A DNA stretch of 64,000 bases from Neopestalotiopsis rosae (taxonomy: Eukaryota > Ascomycota > Sordariomycetes > Amphisphaeriales > Sporocadaceae): assembly GCA_023078685.1 (NCBI GenBank), contig JALGAS010000001.1:1-64000 (forward strand), given 5' to 3'. Of the stretch, positions 57,780-64,000 are shown piece by piece. Both the position numbers and the translations under genes were made by a program. The notes under the pieces are model-generated. The model was not told where the DNA came from, did not search any database, and saw nothing but the letters and a program-made list of their open reading frames with translations. Numbering within the stretch: the first letter of the stretch is position 1; each line of letters opens with the position of its first letter.

Positions 57780-59279
57780 TCATATCACCGAGAAGATCGA
57801 CAGGCTCAAACGCTCAGTATCCGGCATCTCGTACTCGTTGATCATGTCTCTGTGCGGCCTAAAGTAATCCGACATGCGCTTGGCCGCGCTCGTGCTCTTG
57901 CGCAGGTCCCTAGGCGGAGGGGGCGTATATCCCGGCTCAAACGTCGGCTCCACGCCGACGTACGAAGGCCGTTTATTGTGACTGGTAGTAATGCTGTTGT
58001 TGTTCCGCGGCGTGCTGTCGCGGGACTGGTAGCTGTAGCAGCTCGCCCTCTTCCAGGCGGCGCCGCCAGCAGCGTCGTCCCGCATCACAGAGCGCGACCT
58101 CTCCCGCCTCGACTCCCTGCGCGACCCCCCAAACGTCCCGGAGCGCTGCAGCGTGCACACGTGGCTGTTGCCGAGGTCGGGATGCACCGGGGTGAGACTC
58201 CTCCTCTGGCCGGGGTGACTGGTGATGCCGCCACCGCCGCGCCGCTTCTGGTCCTGATCCCAACGCTCTTGATCGAGGGCGCGCTGGATGAACTGCTGGT
58301 AGTCTGATATCTCGAGGGATTCTGCCGCGGTAAAAATGTGCCGCCGGTCCTCAGACTTGCTATACGATTGGCGACTTCGTCGGCGTGGTGGGAATGATGG
58401 CGTGGGCGGAGGGTGTAGCATGCCCATCGGGGGAGGGTATAGGGTGTCCATCAAATCTCCGTCGTTACCTCCAATCGAGCTGTCTGTATCCACGTTTGAG
58501 ATGCCCTCCAGTGTCGCAATGGTGAGCCGCCGCTGTTTGTCGCGATATACCTCGTCTACAAGGAATGAACAGGGACTACAGCTCTCCGTGTCTCGTGGAG
58601 GAGGGCTGAGTCCCCCCAACAGCAGCGATAGACGCCGTCCTTCATCCTCATCAATGATGGAGTATCGATGCCTGAGACTCCGACTGGCGGCAGTACACGA
58701 GTTGTCGATCATGGCGTATGAGGGTACGTAGACTTGTGACTGTCTCCTATCGTCGCCGTGATTGATCTTGTGGTCGATGCGCGAGAGCTGGCGCTTCAAT
58801 GGTTTTGTGGTAGTCTCAGCGTTCCTCTGGACCGATCGTCGTTTCCTATGAGGCTGCTGGATATGGTCGATGGAGAGCTCTGAATGCCCAGACCGCGGCG
58901 AATAAGAGTCTTGGCTGGTCCGTGGGTGACTCGTCTTCTTGTTGCTCTTGGCTGGGCGATGCAAGAGTTTGTTGAAAAATCCTGACGAGGATGCCGACGC
59001 CGACGAACCCTCACTGAGTGTCTCGAATGTGGATGCCTTGGACAGCTGACCGATTTTCGCTTCCCTCCTCCTAATTTCTCTTTCGCTCCGGAATTTGTGG
59101 TCATCCTGCATGATTGGTGGCATATCTTCAACTACAATGGATCCAAACTCGTTCTGAGATATGTCTACATGTTGGCGTTTTGCAGTCCGGAACCGATCAA
59201 ATATGTTTCGAATCCCTCCGCCATGTTTGGAATGTTTTGAAGCTCCATCGCTAACAGACATCTTCCGGCAAGATGTCAT
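57780..59279 (-). CDS. Uncharacterised basic low-complexity protein
   Basis: A single-exon frame of 499 codons that I do not recognise. The ATG at 59279 opens MTSCRKMSVSDGASKHSKHG; a second ATG seven codons later is possible. The protein is rich in Ser, Arg and Pro, with several candidate basophilic phosphorylation sites of the RRxS type (KRRSVQR, DRRQSQ, GQRRSLTP, KRPSYVG). It carries poly-Pro patches and a short conserved-looking end, MSDYFRPHRDMINEYE followed by SLSIFSVI. A helix EIRRREAKIGQL near residue 70 could be a coiled coil. There is no signal peptide or membrane span. It is probably a disordered regulatory or scaffold protein; function unknown. Confidence 0.72.
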   Translation of the reverse strand: MTSCRKMSVSDGASKHSKHGGGIRNIFDRFRTAKRQHVDISQNEFGSIVVEDMPPIMQDDHKFRSEREIRRREAKIGQLSKASTFETLSEGSSASASSSGFFNKLLHRPAKSNKKTSHPRTSQDSYSPRSGHSELSIDHIQQPHRKRRSVQRNAETTTKPLKRQLSRIDHKINHGDDRRQSQVYVPSYAMIDNSCTAASRSLRHRYSIIDEDEGRRLSLLLGGLSPPPRDTESCSPCSFLVDEVYRDKQRRLTIATLEGISNVDTDSSIGGNDGDLMDTLYPPPMGMLHPPPTPSFPPRRRSRQSYSKSEDRRHIFTAAESLEISDYQQFIQRALDQERWDQDQKRRGGGGITSHPGQRRSLTPVHPDLGNSHVCTLQRSGTFGGSRRESRRERSRSVMRDDAAGGAAWKRASCYSYQSRDSTPRNNNSITTSHNKRPSYVGVEPTFEPGYTPPPPRDLRKSTSAAKRMSDYFRPHRDMINEYEMPDTERLSLSIFSVI

Positions 59280-61587
59280 CTTGTCAAGGCTCTGACATGT
59301 ACGAATTAATTCCCAATGCTATAAACACCACAGAGTAGCAGTGTTCATGAAAATATCCAGGAAGAAAAGAAATGATATTGTCTGAGTGAATGTTTGGTCA
59401 ATGCCAAGCTGATGAATTGGCAATATCTGAAAAGTCCAAAAGGGGGTTGTTGGTATAGTCGAAAGTGTCCTGGAATCTGATGTTCCGGGGATATGACGAC
59501 TACGACTTTCTTATCAGGTGTAGTACGAATTAATGTCATCGACCTCCTCTCATCAACCCCCACGGAAAGGCAGGTCGATCTTCACTTAAGTCTTACCAAG
59601 ACTCGCGATTTCGCTCTGCGTTTCTGGGAATTAGCTTTGGCTAGACGACTGCTACCAGGTCCACCGCCTTTTGTTAGCATACACGCCACGGCAGGAATCA
59701 ACACGACTACCATTACTCGAGCCACAGGACCCAGAACTCGGCGCACTCCGGCGGTTGACAGGCCGGACAGCCACCTCCACAGTCTAATTGGATCTATTTG
59801 TGCATCTAGACGTCACAGCTCCGTTCATCTTTGCTTGCCAGGTTGGCCCAGGTTGGCCAGGGCAGGCCGCTGATACGTTCCTGCCCCTGTGGGCATCTCC
59901 GGGGCCATAATATGACATGCATAGAGACATGTGGGCCAAATCGCGGCCGTATGTCAAAAGCCTATCTATCTCCGGGGAAATTTCCCGATAGAAATGCGGT
60001 CTCGAGTTGGTTGCTGACAATGCCTCAGATATACAGTATACTGGACGTGTTTCAAGCTGAGCTTATAGTATGTATACCTAGTCAGGATTCTCTGAGAATG
60101 TCTTTGTCCTGACATATAGAAGCGCCGGCCGGCCGGTCTGATCACGATCGCGGCGTCAACACTGCGCTGGTACGTCGAACTTGTGGTCTCAGCTGGCTTA
60201 GGCAATGCTCAGCAACAAGAAAAGACACGGAAGCACAAAAGCCCATGTGCAAGAAATGCGGATTTGTGTGTGTTCTGGAGTGAAACCCAACATCTGCTGA
60301 GGCTCGCAAGGTGGCGGCCGCTAGGCTAGTCATTCCAGTGCCATGCCCGCGGTCGAACACATGGCTGCCACAATGCAGCCAAGGAAAACCGCCGTGACTA
60401 GTCTCGAGTTTACTTGCCTCTTGTTTTGCCTCCATTTCCACCCATCTGCTCAGTATGCTATCACAATTCTTCGTACATTGTCCAATCAGGCAAAGAAGAA
60501 ACAAAACGTCTTCCATTCTGGTTGCAACCCTCTTGGACATGTTGGAGGGCATTATAGTTACCAAGTGCGCGGGATTCAAGGGCCCTTTCGCGGTGCCGAG
60601 GATACGGCAGAACGGCCCCTGAATCTCGACTTCACCTTTATCTCTCCCATAACCTTCGTGGCTGCGTCTGGTTCCACGCAAGGGCAGTACAAGGTGTTAC
60701 GATACTGATCAGCTTCTGCACGAAAGGCAATCGTACCGCTCATGAGTTGGATCGACACGACTAATATGCTGCAATACATCATCGCTCTTTGCTTTCTCTT
60801 TTTCCCCGTGTAGAATATTTATTCCGGGTTTAATGATTCGCATCGAGTCATGCCAAAGTGATCGCTGGCTGCTGCAGAATATCTGCCGAGGCTACCAGTT
60901 CTGCAGTGGCTTGGGTGAGACATTACCTCAACTTGTGGCTTTGCGTGTTGGCACAGCCGTGACTGGCCCGCAGACAAACCGGACCAGATGTTCAGCTTAC
61001 TCGTCCTACTATGTCTTTGGTCTTGAATATCAACATCAAAATCTGGTCGATCCCTCGGTGTGCTCCGAGTCTACGGGACCATACTATAGTAGTAAAGAAT
61101 TCCAATCTCTAGTGTCAAGACATCCCCAATCATCGATCGTTTCCCTTGACCTAAATACATCCTAGCAGAAATCGACGATACAAGCAAGCATGAAAGGCCG
61201 AGAAATCACAGCAGCTGTTACTGGTGGTCCCTTTGTGCTAGACGGAATAAATTATTGCTACGGCTTTGAATACTCAAGGTAGCATTATAGTCGGCCCATC
61301 ACGGTCAATAGGCTCAAATCTGTACGGAAAACATTGGTAAATTGTAAATTGTTCTACATATCGAAAAATTCTCAAGCTTTTTTGTGTGCACCATACGCAC
61401 AATCCAGACAATCACTCGTTCAACGCCGATCGAGGTCCATGGCTGTCTCCGTGTCTAGGAACAATCCCCTAATGATCTTACATACCAGCGGCAACGTTCA
61501 ATATCTCAGCAGCACCTGCAAAGGATCTTTTAACGTTAGACGTAATCGAAATACCTAACACTGATTATTGACCGTGGCGGGTCGAGA
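59280..61587. other. 2.3 kb intergenic region
   Basis: Promoter of the basic protein on the left and 3' flank of the Sec7 gene on the right. Small frames on both strands overlap each other with no domain. No tRNA or mobile element is seen. Confidence 0.5.
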
Positions 61588-64000
61588 TTAGGCACGCATG
61601 GCCCGGGTTCCGACTTCACCCTCTTCCTCTCCATTGTCGGCAGCTGGTATCACAGTTTCCGTGACATTGCTTGCGACACTCCCTCTCCGACCCCCGCTGA
61701 CCATCCCCTGAATGCCCAAGGCGACCTCGCCGACTCTTCTGAGCACTGCGAGGAGGGCTCCACGCAGATCAGGACTGATCTCTTTTGCCAATAGCTCGAC
61801 CACCAGCGGGTAGAATGAGTGGACGTGCTCCTCAAACTCCCTCTCAGGCCACGTAGAGTAGCCTTCCAATACATCCACAACGACTGGACGCCATGCGACG
61901 ATGTTTCGCTGCTGTGACTCTTCCTCCAGCGCAATATACCCCTTGATCACGTCCTTGCACAGTGGAATCAAGGCCTTTTCAACTTCCGGTCTGCTCTCTG
62001 CTCGCGATGGTGAAGTATCAGCGAACATGCGGAAAAGGATTTGTATGTAGGTCGCGGCTGAACCGCTTTCTTGTTTCAAGAGGTTTGGTGGCTGCTTCAT
62101 GAAGCCCTCGCGCCAGAGTCGCATGCGCAATTCCTTATCATTGTTGAAACGGCGGGCAAACATGAATGACTTCTTGAGCAATGCCATGAGCCGCAAGAGT
62201 TCCATGCTAGGAATTTGCTTGTAGACGTCGTCATTGGAGAATAGCTCGTTCACAGTCTCAATCATGAGAAGCTGCAGCACACACCGGGATATAATGCGGT
62301 TGAAGAACCGACGTCGCGCAGCTGTCACAACAACAGGCTGTTGCTGCAGATTCGACGAGGGTTTGTAGTCTTCCAGCGGAGTCTGTCCGGGCAAATTAGT
62401 GGGTGTCTTGAGTGCGTCCTCATCGGGAGGATTCGACGGCACCGTGATAGTCGTTGAATCTGATCCAGAGGGCATGCCATTTTTGTCTTCGCCATTTATT
62501 TCGAGAGACTTCTCGTCGCTCTCGGTCGGTGTGAGTGGGACCTCGAAACCCAGACCATTTGGCGGCGGTGACAAGGTTGATGGTGTATTGATGGTCGTAG
62601 CCGAGAAGAGCTGGTAGGCTGTGGTCCTCTCGAAAAGTTCGCAGAACGCCCCCACAATCTTGGCCCAGTGCTCTTCATTGAATTTGGTGACGTTCTGCAG
62701 AATAAGCTGTTGCAGGCAGTTGCTTCCTATCCTCGCAATGGTGTCATTTTCTTGGCATATACATAGTGCCAATAACTCCAAGAAGCGATCAAGCATATAT
62801 TCGAGTGAGTCGAAGTAGTGAGTAAAAAGCACAATCATGTTCCGCAGTGCCTGTATCATGGTGGTTGATAACCACACTGAGAGATCCTCAGTATTCAGGG
62901 CATTGGACAGCTCAGGTCTCGACCTGAGTACCATAAAGATGGGATATAGCTGTTGGCGCCAAAGTATGTCCCAAAAGTCTGGTGGAAAGTCGCCGCCATA
63001 CTTCAATAGTGCTTCGAAGAAATAGTTCAAAGCGTTTGAACGTACTTCCAAGTCCTCACCTGTCATCAGGACATCATGGAATGCGAAGAGGACAGGGAAC
63101 CAGAAGCCTTCCTCCACGGAGGTTCCGCTTTGTTTTCTGGAGAGCACATCTGCCGACTTTGATCCACTAGCATCCGAGGCAGCGTTCTGACTGTACTTTT
63201 CAGATAAAGGACACTCGGGTGCTTTCAACATGCGAGGGATGATCGACTTGAGCGTCTCCATGGCCTGGAGACTCTTCTTTTGGAATTTGATGTTCTTGGA
63301 GAACTCGGTCAAACAGACAATCAGGTCGGTAAAAGCTCCTTGAGAAATGACAACACCGAACCTTGTCCTGTAAATCAGGGAGACATTTTCGAAAGCCAAA
63401 GTCACGATGGACTCGTGTGGGTCTCTTGCAGCAACCGTAAACACTCCAAACATGGTTCTCCAGCCGGATCGGATGTTCTCGCCACGCGCTTGAATCATCT
63501 GAATCAGACAACGGAGTGCCATGTCCTTGACCGAGATGTTGTTGGAGTTGGAGATGACGTGCTCAAATGGCTTCAAGAAATCCTTTTGAAACTTGAAACC
63601 AGGCAATTCTTCAATTTCCATAAAGCGCATGGAAAGCTGTCGCAACGAGTCGAGGGCGAAGAAGACAATTGCAGGGTTGTTATGGCATCCTACTCGGTTG
63701 AAGTGTTCTCCCAGGACGGCCCAAATGCTAGTCCATTCAAATCGGACTCGGGTCATGTTGTAGTAACTGATTTCGACAACCTTTTGCAGACTGTAAGTGC
63801 GGGGAGAATCGTTCGATCCGGACACCTTAATCTCATCCCAACTGACTTCGGTGAGAGCTTTGGCAAAATGCACGATTGCTTCACCGTTCAAGTTGGCAGT
63901 ATTGCTGAAAATTCGATCAATGCCCTTGATCACCTCCTCGGACCTGCTTTCCAAAGCGATCTCTGACGAAACTCCTTTGGGCGCAGTGTTTGCCCGGTTG
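61588..64000 (-). CDS. Sec7-family ARF guanine-nucleotide exchange factor (C-terminal part, 5' cut by window)
   Basis: The frame stays open to the window edge, so the protein continues upstream; about 803 C-terminal residues are present and the catalytic Sec7 domain lies outside. The visible part matches the HDS (homology downstream of Sec7) regions of large BIG/Sec7-type GEFs: VVEISYYNMTRVRFEWTSIW, FALDSLRQLSMRFMEIEEL, FLKPFEHVISNSNNISVKDM and WRTMFGVFTVAARDPHESIV (HDS1-2). A helical tail follows with EGFWFPVLFAFHDVLMTGEDLEVR and a Ser/Thr-rich insert, then GYSTWPEREFEEHVHSFYPL. Family knowledge: Sec7p activates Arf at the trans-Golgi and drives COPI/clathrin vesicle formation. No damage is visible; the stop is at 61588. 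Confidence 0.9.
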   Translation of the reverse strand, partial: NRANTAPKGVSSEIALESRSEEVIKGIDRIFSNTANLNGEAIVHFAKALTEVSWDEIKVSGSNDSPRTYSLQKVVEISYYNMTRVRFEWTSIWAVLGEHFNRVGCHNNPAIVFFALDSLRQLSMRFMEIEELPGFKFQKDFLKPFEHVISNSNNISVKDMALRCLIQMIQARGENIRSGWRTMFGVFTVAARDPHESIVTLAFENVSLIYRTRFGVVISQGAFTDLIVCLTEFSKNIKFQKKSLQAMETLKSIIPRMLKAPECPLSEKYSQNAASDASGSKSADVLSRKQSGTSVEEGFWFPVLFAFHDVLMTGEDLEVRSNALNYFFEALLKYGGDFPPDFWDILWRQQLYPIFMVLRSRPELSNALNTEDLSVWLSTTMIQALRNMIVLFTHYFDSLEYMLDRFLELLALCICQENDTIARIGSNCLQQLILQNVTKFNEEHWAKIVGAFCELFERTTAYQLFSATTINTPSTLSPPPNGLGFEVPLTPTESDEKSLEINGEDKNGMPSGSDSTTITVPSNPPDEDALKTPTNLPGQTPLEDYKPSSNLQQQPVVVTAARRRFFNRIISRCVLQLLMIETVNELFSNDDVYKQIPSMELLRLMALLKKSFMFARRFNNDKELRMRLWREGFMKQPPNLLKQESGSAATYIQILFRMFADTSPSRAESRPEVEKALIPLCKDVIKGYIALEEESQQRNIVAWRPVVVDVLEGYSTWPEREFEEHVHSFYPLVVELLAKEISPDLRGALLAVLRRVGEVALGIQGMVSGGRRGSVASNVTETVIPAADNGEEEGEVGTRAMRA

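Noticed and set aside
1..64000. CRISPR arrays, insertion sequences, operons
   Set aside because: No regularly spaced repeats or transposase frames occur, and introns show the DNA is eukaryotic.

Overview
The window is nuclear DNA from a filamentous ascomycete, most likely a Sordariomycete of the order Hypocreales. The evidence is many genes with short spliceosomal introns (about 45-110 nt, GTAAGT-type donors, CTRAY-like branch points), a GH3 beta-glucosidase close to Trichoderma Cel3A, two P450 loci, an NRPS-like reductase, and typical fungal housekeeping genes (GYF protein, eIF2D/Tma64, Rqt4/ASC-1, mitochondrial malate dehydrogenase, Sec7). I cannot name the species.

Layout. 0.5-5.2 kb: GYF-domain protein (-). 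5.2-8.9 kb: largely gene-free. 8.9-14.4 kb: a tandem pair (+) of an A-T-R NRPS-like carboxylic acid reductase and a RutA-type flavin monooxygenase. 15.0-16.5 kb: surface-growth type-2 glycosyltransferase (-). 18.1-19.9 kb: amino acid permease (-). 19.9-23.2 kb: a 3.3 kb stretch without a recognisable gene. 23.2-25.6 kb: secreted GH3 beta-glucosidase (-). 26.6-28.5 kb: eIF2D/Tma64 (-). 29.7-34.4 kb: an Egt2-like PLP enzyme (+), a SAM methyltransferase (-) and an aldehyde dehydrogenase (+), which look like a small metabolic cluster. 34.5-36.9 kb: Rqt4/ASC-1 zinc-finger protein and a GNAT acetyltransferase (both -). 37.7-39.5 kb: aldehyde dehydrogenase with a possible mitochondrial presequence (+). 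40.1-41.0 kb: uncharacterised Cys-rich/acidic protein (+). 41.6-45.0 kb: APH-type phosphotransferase locus (-). 46.9-48.2 kb: mitochondrial malate dehydrogenase (-). 50.4-52.5 kb: damaged cytochrome P450 (+). 52.9-53.7 kb: small uncharacterised protein (-). 54.7-56.7 kb: intact cytochrome P450 (-). 57.8-59.3 kb: basic low-complexity protein (-). 61.6-64.0 kb: C-terminal part of a Sec7-family ARF-GEF, cut by the window edge (-).

How genes may work together. The NRPS-like reductase and RutA homologue are co-oriented and close, so they could form a small accessory pathway. The Egt2-like lyase, methyltransferase and ALDH could form another, the last two sharing a 382 bp divergent promoter. The remaining genes look like independent core functions.

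Most notable observation. In the phosphotransferase locus an acidic N-terminal reading frame runs into the kinase frame, interrupted by a single UAG. That UAG has U immediately before the A and sits in the loop of a predicted hairpin (8 of 9 paired positions). This is the signature described for ADAR-independent A-to-I stop-codon editing in Fusarium and Neurospora sexual tissue. A cryptic 45-nt in-frame intron is a competing explanation; both are set out below.
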